From Pseudoneurospora amorphoporcata (Eukaryota > Ascomycota > Sordariomycetes > Sordariales > Sordariaceae), in assembly GCA_033297205.1 (NCBI GenBank), contig MU859140.1, positions 1-64,000 of the forward strand: a stretch of 64,000 nt of DNA, given 5' to 3'. The stretch's first letter is position 1. Every line of letters begins with the position of its first letter. The translations under genes and the position numbers were made by a program. Shown here in pieces: positions 1 to 12,589 of this stretch. Under the pieces are notes generated by a model. The model had not been told where the DNA came from, ran no database searches, and saw nothing but the letters and a program-made list of their open reading frames with translations.

Positions 1-68
1 CTTAGCTTGTGAGCCCTCTTAGCTTGTGAGCCCTCTTAGCTTGTGAGCCCTCTTAGCTTGTGAGCCTT
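1..68. repeat. Tandem repeat, four copies of a 17-bp unit
   Basis: The unit CTTAGCTTGTGAGCCCT is repeated head to tail from base 1. Copies lie at 1-17, 18-34, 35-51 and 52-68, and the last differs by one base at its end. The array runs off the left edge of the window, so its true copy number is unknown. No gene function is implied. Confidence 0.95.
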
Positions 69-504
69 CTAGTCTTCTGTCTTACTAGCCTCTATAGTTA
101 CATGGCCCCGCCTCTGTGTGTCCTGGTGACTTGGTTAGCCCGTGCCACTCGCTCAAGTTCGTAACATTCTTGCTTCGTTTAGCCTTAGTAGGCTCTACGA
201 ACACCTCTCCGCAAGCGATCGCCTCCACAGTATTATACTTATTCCCTTCTGTCCTCTAAGACCTCATCTCCTACCGCCCCCTTACGGATCGTTTCCATTG
301 CCGGATAATCCTTTTCACTTTATCCCCTGTACTAGCGTAGCACTCCCCCCTCCGCTCAACGACACCGACCTCAGCAAAATATAGGGTTCGCGTTTTGACC
401 CAGATCCAAAGAACTGAAGCTGGGGAAATGATACCCGTACTGGAAAACACCAGAGTATCTACCTATATAGTTACTTAGATCTTCCGCTTGACTCTTCAAA
501 CTGC

Positions 505-1956
505 TTGGACAGCAGATTAGTCCGCTTAGCCGTCACGAAATTTCAAATCTTAGGGCCTGGTAGTTCGAAAGCCGAGCGTACAATCATCTTTGAACCTAGT
601 GGCCCTGGGACAAGCGGAACAGCGCAGGTCTGGGCGGACGGTGAACTAATAATAGACCGTTTCAGTAACGGGCAGTTTGATGTCCTTGGATGGGACCCAC
701 AAGGTATCAACGCGTCGCTTTCTACCCTAGCATACTTTCCTAACGATAGGTACCAGGACCGTTGGATATTATTAAACAAAATGGATCGAATAGAGCTAGC
801 GTCCCCATTGAAATATTTGTATACGGTTGATGCTATGGCTAACGCTACTCTATATGCCTGTTGGAAGCTACATGGTAATTTCGGGCGCTTTGTCAGTACC
901 AGCTACGTTGTCCGAGACTTTGACGAGGTTAGAAAGGGCTTGGGAGAGGATGAGTTGACCGGCCTATTTATTAATTATGGCACCTCCATTGGCCAGACTT
1001 ACGCTAATATGTATTCCGACAAGGTCGGCCGTCTCATTCTTGATGGCTGCGAGTATGTTAAATACGATCGACTGCTTAGCGGCTTCGCATGGACTGCCCT
1101 GCAGAACGTCACCAATGTATAGCGAGAAGGGCTCCTAGGTGAGTGCCTCCGTGCTGGTCCCGATTATTATACACTGGCAAAGCCTACTATAGGCAAAATA
1201 GAAGAACCCGTTACGCTTTCGGAGTTAGAGTCGCGCATGGATTCTCTCTTTTAGTCACTTATCGCCCAGCCGATGCCCGGATATACTAAGCGAGGAGGCC
1301 CGTTAATTATTGTATATTCCTAATTGATAAACGTAGTTTACATATCACTCTATCACCCGTCAAGCTGGCCCAAAACTGCACAAATATTATTCGAACTCGA
1401 AGCCGGGAATTCTATACTTGCAGCAAACCACTTGGAAAATAACTGGTATTACCCCAAGGACGCGGATCCACATCGAGAGTTGCTTATTAACATGGAAGCT
1501 ATACCGATGGTAGTATGCGCCGATTCCTACGACGCGCCTAGGCCCGAGGACGGCCTGCTCTGGTGGGATAGGTTCTGGGCTAACCTGACCGAGCTGTTAT
1601 GGATGACGGGGATAGAGCAGTTCTCGTACGTGCTGCCGTGCAGACACTACAACATATACTGGCCCGACCCGCCCGGTGTCTACCGTGGCGATTTGAACAA
1701 CACTCTGAAGAACCCGGTGCTTCTCATCTCGTCGACTCATGATCCGGCAACACCATTGCACCTGGCACGGACTCTGGCAGCGGATATGGGCTACAAGAAC
1801 TCACGTCTCATTGTCCACTATGGGTATGGACACTCCTCCCGATCCGATCTATCAGATTGCACGATTGAAGTTCAGAAGAGGTACATGCGAGATGGGGTGG
1901 CTCCTGAGGATGCCGAAACACATTGTCATGCAAACAAGAAACCCTACCTCTCTTAA
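505..1956 (+). pseudogene. Decayed S33/TAP-like alpha/beta hydrolase (secreted aminopeptidase family)
   Basis: One reading frame carries the landmarks of the tripeptidyl-aminopeptidase-like S33 family: a GPGTSGTA oxyanion-type loop, FDVLGWDPQGIN, a nucleophile-elbow region reading GTSIGQTYANMYSDKVGR, and a C-terminal TAP segment with HDPATPLHLA (Asp) and YGHSS (His). The family cleaves short peptides or esters outside the cell. The frame is interrupted by in-frame TAG at 1120 and 1252 and TAA at 1321, all derivable from CAG or CAA by C-to-T change, as RIP produces. No shift of frame is needed across the breaks. The usual serine elbow G-x-S-x-G reads G-T-S-I-G. The amino-terminal part upstream of 505 was not recognised. 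Non-functional by inspection. Confidence 0.75.
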
Positions 1957-2960
1957 CAGCTTTCATCTGGCGTTATCTCCTTTGTCCAGATGTTTTTTGT
2001 TCGACGCATCGTACTTCCGTGGTCTTCCGTCTTACAAGATTGGGTCTCTGTCGAATGTTAGCGTATTAGTTCTCTGGGCGCTGAATAGGGAAGGGAAGAG
2101 AATGGGCGGCATTGTTGCTGTTTTGTGGTGTTGCGCTTCTTGATCCCTACCCTATCTCTCCCACATTTTCCAGTGTATTCTTTTCGTAGAGGGTGATCAC
2201 TCGTACCCCAAGCAAAGACACCTTCGAAATCATACCTGTCGGTGGGATGGTATCGAACTTTCAGAGAGAGTACTCCGGTCATGGAATGAGGACGGAGAAG
2301 CGGGAATAGCTCTAGGGACGACTCCTTTCAAAACGAGACCACATATAATGACAAGCTCAAACACGTATCTACTACATACGACCATACCCACTGGAAAACT
2401 CGGGATCCCGTCCGCTCTCCCATAGATAAGCCAGTGAGGGCCGGACTAGTAGTTGGGTCGGTGACGACCAGCGAATCCCTGGTGTTGTATGTTCTTTTTG
2501 TTCCTATTTCAAACTTTTTATTATCTTTTGTTGCAGTAGTTCAATTAATCAGTGATCGTGGGACGACCTACCGCCGGGAATTATACGTGTTACGTGTACA
2601 GTAGGAAAGAGCCAGCTTACCTACCTACCTACCTGGGTACCTATGTAATGGTTTAAGATACCAACGGGAAAGAAGAGCAAGCTAGAGGTCTATCTTGGCC
2701 GTGTAAAGAGAACGAGGTCTTCTTAAACCGAACACTATTCCCGACATAGCGACAGTTTAGCTTTACGCACTCAAAAAGGATCTCCATAAGGTTGTGAGCT
2801 TCAGTTGTTTCTTTTTGCGTTCTCATTGCGAGTACGTGAGCAAAAGGTAGAGAAAAGATGAAAAAGAACAGTGTAGAGCAGAAGCTCCTGGATGCATCTG
2901 TACCTGGACTTTGTAGAGAACAGCACGTCAACTGCACTTGCACTTGCACATTCATAATGG

Positions 2961-2991
<31 letters not shown>

Positions 2992-3185
2992 ATCTCCAGC
3001 ATGTCGCAACCAAGCTGTTAACTAAGGATTGTGACAACACTCAAAGACACCTCTATAACGACATGAGCTCAACGGGTACACTACCAGGAAAGGAAAAATC
3101 AAGAGAAACAAGAACACTGATACCACAAGAGCAACGTAATAATGAGTGCAAAGGAACCAAAACAAAAAAGCGAAAAAAAGGAAAC
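1957..3185. other. Intergenic, no gene seen; A30 tract and ACCT repeats
   Basis: Only short frames without family features occur here. An uninterrupted run of 30 A lies at 2961-2990. An (ACCT)n microsatellite-like stretch lies near 2621-2644, of a kind that recurs near 59.1-59.3 kb. Confidence 0.7.
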
Positions 3186-3274
3186 TCCCCTCGACCGGAA
3201 TCGAGCCGGTGACCTTTCGGTATACAATCTAGACAATTACAGCCGAACGTGATAGCCAACTACACCACAAGGGG
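3186..3274 (-). tRNA. tRNA-Tyr (GTA) with a 15-nt intron
   Basis: The reverse strand folds as a tRNA: acceptor stem CCCCTTG/CGAGGGG with discriminator A, D-arm GTG...CAC, anticodon stem TTCGG/CCGAA, variable loop AGGTC and T-arm ACCGG-CTCGATT-CCGGT. The anticodon loop opens CTGTAA and is interrupted after position 37 by about 15 nt, leaving anticodon GTA. Eukaryotic tRNA-Tyr genes are characteristically spliced, and tyrosyl-tRNA synthetase favours a C1-G72 pair with A73, both present here. A T-rich Pol III stop follows on the reverse strand (A runs at about 3165-3180 on the plus strand). The isotype rests on my placing of the intron. Confidence 0.8.
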
Positions 3275-3561
3275 TTTTATTTGTTGAATTAGCGGATCAG
3301 TCCTTTCACTCAAGTACTACGCCGAAAAGACAACCTCTGTGGTGGACTTGGTGTGGTGTTCACGACTTGCACTCGGATAGCGTTGTTGGAAATGAAAGGA
3401 TTGTGGTGAGTTGAGAGTTTTGATATAAATTTGTGGGGACTAGCGTTATGATACCACTTTATAGTATTCCCAAGAAAGAAACCCACCTCGTTATCAAAAC
3501 ACAAAAGGAAAACAGCATCACCATTCATTCTTGAACAGGTCAAAGTCATAAAAGTCACCCA

Positions 3562-6500
3562 TCACACCTGCCCCTCAACAACAGTCTTCTCTCTCTCCTC
3601 ATCCTCAAGAGTAGCATCCTTCGCGCTATCATCAACATCCAAAACCTTTTCCACCTCCTCCTTCTTCATCCCCTTGTCATCACCCTCATCATCTATCTGC
3701 CCTCCCGCTTTGACAGTTTCATCATCCTTCTTGACCTCCTCCCCTTCCTTATCCTTCTTCTTATTCTTCTTGAACCCCTTAGTCCACTTACTCTCCTTCT
3801 TCTTCTTGGCATCCTTCTCATCATCGCTAACAATCTCCCATGGATTCGGTCTGATAACTTTCAACTTGACCATCTCCTTCTTGGCTTCCCCTTCCCCACC
3901 TGCGTCGGCGGCTTTGTCTCCATCGGTAGCGGTAGCGATAGTAGCAGCAGCGTCTTGAGCTTTTTGGTCACCGGCATCAACACGGTAATAAACTCTCAAC
4001 CCTACCACCGCCACCGCATTCCACGGATTCTTCTCAAACTCCGTATTCAAATCAACTGGTCCATTCATAGGCGCATCTCTTCTACCACCATGTCTTCCAC
4101 GGGGATCCCGACCTCTGCCTCCAATCGGTGGACCCGGATACGGAGGACCGGGCTGCACCGGTTGCGGCTGGACCGGCGGTGATGGCAAGATAGCAGCCTG
4201 GTGACGGCCTTGATCCTGAAGCCTCCCGTTGCGACGAGCGTCGTCGCGAATATGCATGTCAAGTTCCCGGTCAGAAATGTCGGATATGCTGGAGATGCTG
4301 TAGTCATCTTCTGAGTCAGAGGAGGAAGGAGACGAGGAAAAGCTGTCGTCGTAGAAGCGGGGGCCGTTGTTGCGACTTTGATGATGGGCATCGTCGAAGA
4401 AGACATCGCGACGTGATGGCGGCGGTAATCCATTCCGTTGCCGAGAACGACGGGATGAGGGTCCGATGTCTATGGGTGGGTGCATTGGGGATCTTCCTCG
4501 CATTTGGGAGAGAGGTCTTGGCTGGCGGTGGTCTTGATGATGGGGAGGCGAGAAGGGGCGAAAGGGTGCAGGCATCGGTGGTTGGAGAGTGCGTTGTTCG
4601 GACGGGGCATGGTGAGGAGGAGGTGGAGGAGGCTGCCTCTGATTGTCGATATCTTTTGGCTTAGGTTCTTGCCCTTGCTCCGTACCATTGTTGGCACTGT
4701 CTCCCAGCATTAGCTCAAGCTCCTGCTTCAAGCTAGAGAAAAGATTAACAGCTGCCCGAAGCTTGATCTCGATCTCCTTGCTGCGATGATTGCTTCTTTC
4801 ATCTTGGCCTTGCGTTGGATGAGGTGACTGCGAGTGCTGAGGAACATCTTTCGGTGTCTTGTTGTTCTCTGCTGATGACCCTGGCTGCATGTCGACTGGG
4901 TTCTGCGTACTTTGTTCCTTTGCCTGCTCTAAGGAAGGCTTAACAATGCTGGTGGAAGATTCACCACCCTGTTGCTGTGTTGGAGCTAATTGCGGCGTTA
5001 GTACATCCGTCGAAGGGGCCTCGGAAGTCTTTTCATCCTTTGCAGCAGGACCGGGCGGGGCATCGACTTCGGTAGCACCCGTGCTGCTAACGGACGGAGT
5101 TGGCTGTCCGGCATCTGTAGACGGCGCAGTATCTACTGCTGGGGGTGCAATACGCTCGCCATCAGAATGTAAGGCAGCATCAAGGCTGAAAGAATGATCT
5201 TTCGCCCCCGTTCGCCCGTCAATGGGAGCCTCATGCGTCTCTCCAGCCTGCTTCCTTTCTGCTTCTTCCCGTTTTGCCTTCTTCTTTTCCATCTTACCTT
5301 TCCTCTTCTCCGCCTTTCTCTTCATTCTTTCTTTGTTTTTGTCCACTCGCCGCTTCGCCCTCTGGGAAATTTTCATGCGGTTGTAGTAGTCAATTTCCTT
5401 CTCCTCCATGATAGCCTTCCGCAAACTTTCTCGTTGCTTGTCCTTCTTCCGCTGTTCATATGCCTCGCGAGCTGCTTTCTCTTCGTGACTTTCTTTGATC
5501 TTGGCTTTGCTATGCGCCAGGTCATAGGACAGTCCGATACGTAGCAGTTTCTCGCGATGGTGACGAGCATTGATCCGCACCACGTCTTCGGTAGGCAGAA
5601 CCCACTCGTTGCGAGAGGCGTCAACCTTAACGAGAACCAGGTATTCGCCAGCGTCAAGGTCTAGTTCAACGTTGATGGAACGGTTCATTCGGGAGGAGTG
5701 TTGCGTTCGTACCAGGTAATCGTCTTCCCCAGCACGATGTACGCGAAAGTTCAGCTCGAATCTGTACTGGCCCTCTAGCCCACGGAAGTAGCGGTCATCT
5801 AGCTGAGAGAGGACGATGACCACTGGACCGGGCTTTGCCAGCGTAAAGGCGAACTTGGTGTCATGATATTCTAGGGTCCATGGTACGGAGAGCGTTGTCC
5901 AGATGGAGGTAACTTTCCAGTCCGGTCCGAAGAGGCGTGTACGATCGAAGGCCTGAAACTTGCGCAAGAAATCTCTGTATGATATCCAGAACGCACCATC
6001 ATCCCCGAACCGGTGGCCAAGTTTCTGCAGCCATTCTGGTGTCCATTCCTTGGAGCCATCGCCTGTAGCGAGTTGTTAGCCGCTTTCTCAACACAAGGGC
6101 TTCTGGAAGAAACTCACTCCAGGGCCCTGTCCACTCTCCTTTCCCCCAAGGGTTCTTCAACAAGAGGAGCCGCTCTCCGTCAATGTCGACCGCTTTCATG
6201 ACAGAATAGGCATGCTGCTCCATAATGCCCTTTCTGTCACCATAACCGCGTCCCCTGGCCATCGTTGTCAGTATCTTGTATGCAGAGAAGAATTCGGACA
6301 ACTCACCAGACCCCAGTCGAACATCCAAACAGAAATTGCTCATTAACTTTCATGAGCTCCTCCTTCCAGAAATGTTCCTTGTCAAGTATATCCGCGGTGT
6401 ACAATCCAGAGGTCACACCGCCCGTGAGATCCTCGATACCTTCACCAGTGAACCCACCCTCAATGGCCGCATAGTCTCCATGAGCTTTGGCGTAAGCTTT

Positions 6501-7728
6501 CTCGAGCAAAGGCAGCCAAGTTTCGTTCGGGTTCTCGCATTGCGCAAAGTAGAGTGCGCCGCTATTGGATTGGTAGGTTTTCCTATAGATCTCTTCGGAG
6601 TCTGGGCGATCCCTATCATCCCATAACACGCGTTCCATGTGAAAACGATCCATTGCCTCATCGTAGTCAGGCCTGGTGAGATAAAGCTGTTACGGCGGTA
6701 TCTAGTTAGTACTGATCATCAACCGTACTGGTAGGAATTAATGTCGAATTGACGGGTTGTGTTACCTTGTCATCGATAATCTCGCTGAACCATTCCCCAT
6801 CCCGGTGAAAGACAAAGCCGTAGACACCAATGTCCTGGTCGTGAGCCACGCAAATTCGTTCGATGAGCCCAGGCTTGTTGCTCATCGTGCACAATGCGGC
6901 CATGAGCCAGCAGTCGCCGTCTCTGCCCTGGCGCACATCATTTGCGGAGGGACCTTCAATGTAAAACTTTGGATCGTCAAATATCTCGCCCACACGCTTG
7001 ACTGATGCGGGCCGAAACTTGGACCCGGGCATCCGTCCTTGCGGGGATAATTGCCCGACTTCATCTCCGTTGTCGGCTTTGGTTTTGGTCTTGATCTGGC
7101 CCTTCGCTGGAGTGCCTGTGCCTGTGCCCTGGTCACGATCACACAAGCCTCTCCTGTGACGACGGGATCGCGACCGGGGGCGTGGTGGGTGGTTGTAGTC
7201 GGAATCTGAGTCGCTACTGGAGAATTCGATGATGTTCTCGTTACTGAGAGATTCAAGGCAATCGCGCCTACCCGTCTTCAGGTCGTACTCCAGGTCGAAA
7301 TGCGGGTCTCTGTACTTCTGGTTGACACGACGGCATTCTTGAATGATCTTTTCCACCTTGGCCCTGCAGATAGCCGCGGCCTGTTCGAAAGATGCTTGCG
7401 CATTTGTACCACCTCCCACCTCCTTGGCTGAGTTGCGCTTGGCAAGCCTCTCAGCGTACTCGTTCTTGGGGAGAACCGTGGTGGCTGCAGGATTTGTAAG
7501 CCTTCAGACTCTTCAAATGCCGAGCTGAAAAATGGTTAGGTCGGAATGGTAGGTGTACTTACCCTTTCCCGGGACTCTTGCGGTGAACTTTGTCCAGAAC
7601 TCATCAACCTTACTTTGCGGTGTCTTGTACTTGTGGTGTTGGTCCCAAGGTCCTCCGTGAGGTTGATAAACCGTCATCTCTGCCAGAATGGACCTCCCAC
7701 CTGGTGTTGGTGATGGAGACCGTGACAT
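3562..7728 (-). CDS. Calpain-like cysteine protease (clan CA, C2), 5 exons, about 1300 aa
   Basis: This is a calcium-type calpain relative that would make limited cuts in intracellular proteins. Exons are 7728-7563, 7484-6766, 6686-6307, 6254-6118 and 6062-3562, which sum to 1300 codons plus stop. The CysPc domain spans roughly residues 210-490 and shows all three catalytic positions: Cys247 in GDCWLMAAL, His436 in QHAYSVMKA and Asn456 in LLKNPWGKGEW. A beta-rich calpain C2-like/domain III-type segment follows (about 500-615). The rest is unusual: a long Lys/Glu-rich predicted coiled coil (about 650-740), a Pro/Ser/Gln-rich disordered middle, and an acidic-basic Lys/Glu tail. The first intron uses the acceptor CCTGCAG at 7485; an earlier AG at 7531 would put a stop in frame. 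No EF-hand domain is visible. The substrate is unknown. Confidence 0.92.
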
Positions 7729-10044
7729 CTTGGGCGCGTTGGGCTATTGGGCTATTGGGCTCTGAATGAGTGTGAAGATGAGAAATAAAGGTGTGGGAGC
7801 TGAGATCTCACTCTTTCTCAGCTCTGATCGGCCTGAGTAATTCTAGTAGAAAAAGAAAAGAAGGAGCGAAGAAGCAGGCGTTAAACAGGCAGCAGCCTTG
7901 TCAGGCAGGGCGGGCTATATATCTACCACTTGGTTTCCAGGCAAATCAACCTCATGCGGGGAGGGGAACACGACAGAAAGCCGGTATCCAGCCCCGTCCA
8001 TAGGCCGATTGGTTCCATGTATACCTGCGGTTTGAGTGACACATAGAGCGGGGATAAGCCGCGTTGTTTCTGAATCCCGTCATTTTCTGTGAAGGTGTCT
8101 TCGACGTGCCCGTGCCTCACTTCTCGGTCTTCAGCCCTCAGCCCCCGGAGCCAACCAAATGATCAAAGACTAACCTGGAAAGGCATGCCCCTCGTTTCAT
8201 GGTTGGCATCAACCCAACTTGTGAAAGAACATATGATTAGTAGGTTCTTGGTCGGTTGCCGCCGACGCAATGGACGAGACAAAATATATCGCATGCAAGT
8301 GGCCATAGCTGGGCACGAGGTTTCGCGCGCTTGAGCAACTTTGGTGCTTCTGGAACAACCATGAACAACAGATGAAGCCGCCACATCACTATCCGGGTGT
8401 GAATGAGACAATGACAACCCAACCCGTGCAACTTTGCAACCGGGAACCGACTTAACAACATGGTAATAGAAGCATGAAAAGAGAGAGACAAGCAGGAGGA
8501 AAGCAAGGATGAAAGCAGTAGTGTGAAAGTGATAACGCAGCAGAATCCAACGCATTTCAAAGAGAGGACCGCGATCACCTCTTCTTTCCTGTCATGCCTG
8601 ATTCAGTAGTATGACGCTCCTCGTCTCTTTTCACTTCCCTTCGCTGCCTTTTTCTCGATTGCCACCGCCCATTAAAACTGGCCCGGCATCTCTCGGTGTC
8701 TGTTACCGACTCCAGCACACTCACATAATTCGATACTGAATGCGATCTCAAAGCTTCTCTTCCATGGTGGTAGCCAGCCGAATTTGGGCTGTTACCTATC
8801 AGAAAAGGCAACGGCGCCTGTCAATGACCTGCAATGCTAGCGATCAGTAGTTGGTAAACTCTCCATCCCTCGGCATTAGTGTGAGGAGGACTGTGGGCAG
8901 AGTGTGGGCGGTAGAACAGGTAGCGATAGGTTTTCTTGGAGATACCATAAGGCCACTGCAACACTACCAACCATTGACAGGCAGGCTCACGGGAGGGTGG
9001 TGAACGGCGGGTCTCAGCAAGCCAATGGCGATGCTTGGTGAAGGATTCTAGATGCATAGCCTGTCTGCAGAGCTTACTGTGAAGCTTTTGTGTGCACTCG
9101 TGGTCTTGGCATTGGAGTTCGAGTGGAAGGGTTGGGCGGTTACAACGATCCAACAGTCAACTCAAACGTGATGACCCGAGATGTATCATCGACAACCGGT
9201 TGTTGCGGCTTGCGAGCGGGGAGGATGCTCAACGTAGAAGTAGTATATCCCCGGATAATCCTTTGCGGCTGGGCTGGGCTGCGCTCTGTTGGTCGATACC
9301 ACCACGGCGCTTTTGTTTGATGGTGGCATCGTTGTTGGTATAGCTTGAATATTTGGCAATGAGCTTGAGACGATATGATCCTTGCCGGGAGGGAAATGCT
9401 TGATCGTTGGCTTCGGTGGCTGAAGAGGAAAAGGCGTGACAGGCTCAGCTAAATGCGCTGCAAATGAGAACTTTGAGTGGAGAGCACCTTCCAAATGTCA
9501 TCAGCTGCGTGGAGTAGGTCACGGTAATCGCGATTAAGTAAAGGTTTAGTTCGGAAAGAGTGGTGTTGCAGGAGAAAGAAAGGAACAAGGAGGAATTTCA
9601 GGATGTGGGAAGCCAAGTGCACGTTCCGCTGTACAGAAAATTATACGGTTCAATCAAGTCCATCACGCTACTAAGCGCAAGCTGCAGCCGGCCGGTGCCG
9701 TATTATGTAGCCGCTAACAAACCCTTCTCATGGACACCTGCCTTGACCATCATCTATCTCTTCGCAGTCTTGACGACCGGACAGCGTTCAAATAGAACGA
9801 AATATGAATATAGGTAGACAATAACACCACAATGTTAATGAATGACCCTATAAACCGACATGTGAAGGGGCAAAAGCTAGTATGTACAAGAAGAGTGAAT
9901 CATAGATGCTGTGCTCATCCCTATGACAAGATGTACTAAAATCAATTACCACACAAGAAACGCGAATTACACCTCCACTAAACAGTAAATGCCCTGAGCT
10001 GGAACAGCCTTCCCGTTTACTCAAGTAGAAGATCCAAATTCCAC
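7729..10044. other. Intergenic, 2.3 kb, no gene seen
   Basis: This stretch holds the calpain promoter side and the 3' side of the ArfGAP gene. Six-frame reading gives only short, overlapping frames on both strands with no recognisable family, splice-linked exons or RNA gene. Unannotated non-coding RNA cannot be excluded. Confidence 0.55.
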
Positions 10045-10954
10045 TTAATGTCCGCTTCTCGCACTCAAGCTAGCAAAGGCATCTGGACTGTGCCTCCCGT
10101 TTGACCAATCCATCCCCAAGGCCATTACACTTTCCCTGCTTGCGTTGTATGCCTTGGGTGCCGCCCCGTTCTGCTGCTGTCCCTGAGCCGGCCCTCCTGC
10201 GCTCATGAACGGGTTCTTGCTTCCCCCCATCTGGCTTCCCGCCCCTTGGTTTGGTGGCTGCTGCATCTGTTGCTGTTGCTGCTGCTGCTGTTGAAACTGC
10301 TGCTGTTGAGGCTGTCCCTGTGGAGCAAAGTTTCCGTTGGCCTGTCCAGGTTGTGTGGGAGTCTGCTGACCTTGGGCCTGAGGTGGGGTTTGCTGTTGCG
10401 CCTGGGGTGGTTGGGGAGCAAGCTGTGGGTAGTTATATAGGGCCAAGATGGACGCCTTGTCGGGTCGTTGAGGTTGATATTGTTGCTGGTATTGCTGCTG
10501 CAGTTGATATTGCTGTTGTTGTTGCTGCTGATGTGGTTGATATTGTTGTTGTGGGTTATATCCGCCTTGCTGCATCTGGGGCATCTGGGGCATCTGGGGG
10601 ACCTGGGGGTTTTGCATCTGCATCTGTCCCTGAGCCTGGTACTGTGGTACCTGTCCCGTCATCTGTGGTGCAAGACCGTATTGTTGCTGAGGAACCTGTT
10701 GCTGTTGCTGCTGGGGCATTCCACCCATTGCCTGGTTGAAGAAGGGATTGTTTCCTGACTGTTGCATGCTTAGAGGCGCGGGGGCCTGAGCTTGTCCGCC
10801 AGCGTAGAAGTTTTGCTGCAACTGTTCAGGTATTTGGGTGAGGGTGGGTGGCTGCAACCTTGTTGGCGACTTAGCAAAAGGGTTGTTTGCATAGCTACCG
10901 GCGTAGCCTGTCGTGTTGATGGCCAATGGTTGCTGGGGCTGGAATTGACTGTGG

Positions 10955-10985
<31 letters not shown>

Positions 10986-12589
10986 GTTGTTGATTGTTGA
11001 AGAATGGGTTATAGCCAGTAGCTTGTGAAGTTAGGGGAAAACTCTGGCTGCTGGCCAGGGCAATCGAGTGATAGTTCTGCTGAGCCGGTCCTGTCATCTG
11101 GGGTTGCTGGTATCCCGCCGGAATATTCTGCTGCTGAGGAGCAAGCATTCCACCTGTATGATGGGGGAAGAGCGGCTGGGAAGGAGCAAGCGAGAGGTTC
11201 TGGAAAGCTTGATCAAACGCGGACATGGCCTGTTGCTGTTGCGGTTGCTGCTGCTGAGGGGCCGTTTGCTGCGGTACGCCAAAAGGATTCGTGGTGGTCA
11301 TGTTATAAGGGTTCCTGTTCTGTAGTGTGCCTGTCGACTGAGAGGACAGCGGCTGCGGGGGCAATGGCGCTTGGTCGAGCATATCGAACGGGTTTGTGCT
11401 GGCTGGGCTGATCGGTCGTCCACGAGCTGCGTCTTGGCTGGATGTCGATGGTGCCAAACTCTGGCTAGAGGCCGTGGGTGTCTGCTTCTTGTTCAGGTTG
11501 AGCGGTGTTCGAGCCTCGCTTCCCTCCCCCAGCCTAGTTAACGCCTCGATAGCCTTTTCCAGATTTCCGCCAACCCCCTTAAGAACCATGGCATTCCTTT
11601 GCGCATCCGTAAAACCCATATCTCGCAGCTTTTGTAGCTTAATTCCGGTTTCATCGGCGTCGCTGCTCTCGAATCGAACCGTTGCCCCAAAGCCCCCATT
11701 GGTCCGAGGAGATGCCGGACTCCGTGGCCCAGGAGAGGCCGACCTGCCCGTGTCATGTTTCTTCTTTGAGCCAAGTGGGAATATGGATGATGCCGACCTC
11801 AAGCCAAATCGACTGCCGGTTTTCGGGGGAAGCGGAGGGGGCGTTTCGTCGGAAGAGGTGCTGCCGGTGTTGTGCTTCTTGGCGCCCGCCAGGGGTCGCT
11901 GCATGTATTTTTGACGAATGAACCTCTCCATCGCGGGATCTACCTCGTCGGCGTCGACCGGTATAGGCGGCCTTTTGTTGTCGGGATTGTAGGTCTTGTT
12001 GGAGGCGATGTTGCCGACCTTTTTCATGTTCTGAAGCGCGTGAAAAGTGTGAGCGTCCCTGCAGCGGGAGGGGCATGGGCATGGCGTATCTTGCATACCT
12101 CGACTTGCTCGTTGGACCAACTATCCATGCTCAAAGACTTGACCTTCGAGATGTGGGTGCCCAATTTGCGGTGGATAGTGGCGCACCGCATGCAAAGGAA
12201 GATTCCCAACTGAAGAGCCGATTCTTATTAGCAAGGTTGTGCGCGCGTGGAAAGATAATGTGTGGCCGGACGGAGGATCGGGCATGGGGTCGATATTGTA
12301 CGGATCACGACCACAATGAGGGGGGGATGTGTAAACGTACGCTCCATGATGCCCAAGCTGTGGTAGAAGATGGGTTAGTCGGTCGTCCGAACTCTGAAGT
12401 GAAGAGCGGAAGGTACGGGGCGAAGCCATCATGGCAGACACAATCGGGGAATCTGGACATACATGGATTCCGCGCCGAACAATCAGCACAAACATTGTTG
12501 CCGGGAGCTTGGGCGAGTTCGTGGAGAACCTTTTCGTTGCGCGCCTGTTGGCGCTTGCTCATTGTTCCCGACATGTCGCGCGAAGACAC
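10045..12589 (-). CDS. ArfGAP-UBA protein with polyQ tail (Gts1/Ucp3 type), 4 exons
   Basis: ArfGAPs stimulate GTP hydrolysis on Arf GTPases in vesicle traffic. Exons are 12589-12463, 12357-12341 (only 17 nt), 12209-12099 and 12030-10045, giving 746 codons plus stop. The zinc finger reads CADCSARNP, then SWASWSLGIFLCMRC across the tiny exon, then IHRKLGTHISKVKS. The Cys4 spacing (CxxC-x16-CxxC) is only restored by including the 17-nt exon. A UBA-like segment follows (LRDMGFTDAQRNAMVLKGVGG). The C-terminal half is Gln/Pro-rich with repeated polyQ runs. This order (ArfGAP, UBA, polyQ) is that of yeast Gts1 and fission yeast Ucp3. The start is uncertain: in-frame ATGs lie at 12589, 12574 and 12562; I took the first. 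Confidence 0.9.

Noticed and set aside
1..68. CRISPR-like direct repeats
   Set aside because: The 17-bp units are head to tail without spacers, and the genome is eukaryotic.
10246..11914. Long plus-strand Leu/Val-rich frames opposite the ArfGAP gene
   Set aside because: They arise from reading CAG repeats (polyQ) in antisense, which gives Leu, Ala or Cys runs.
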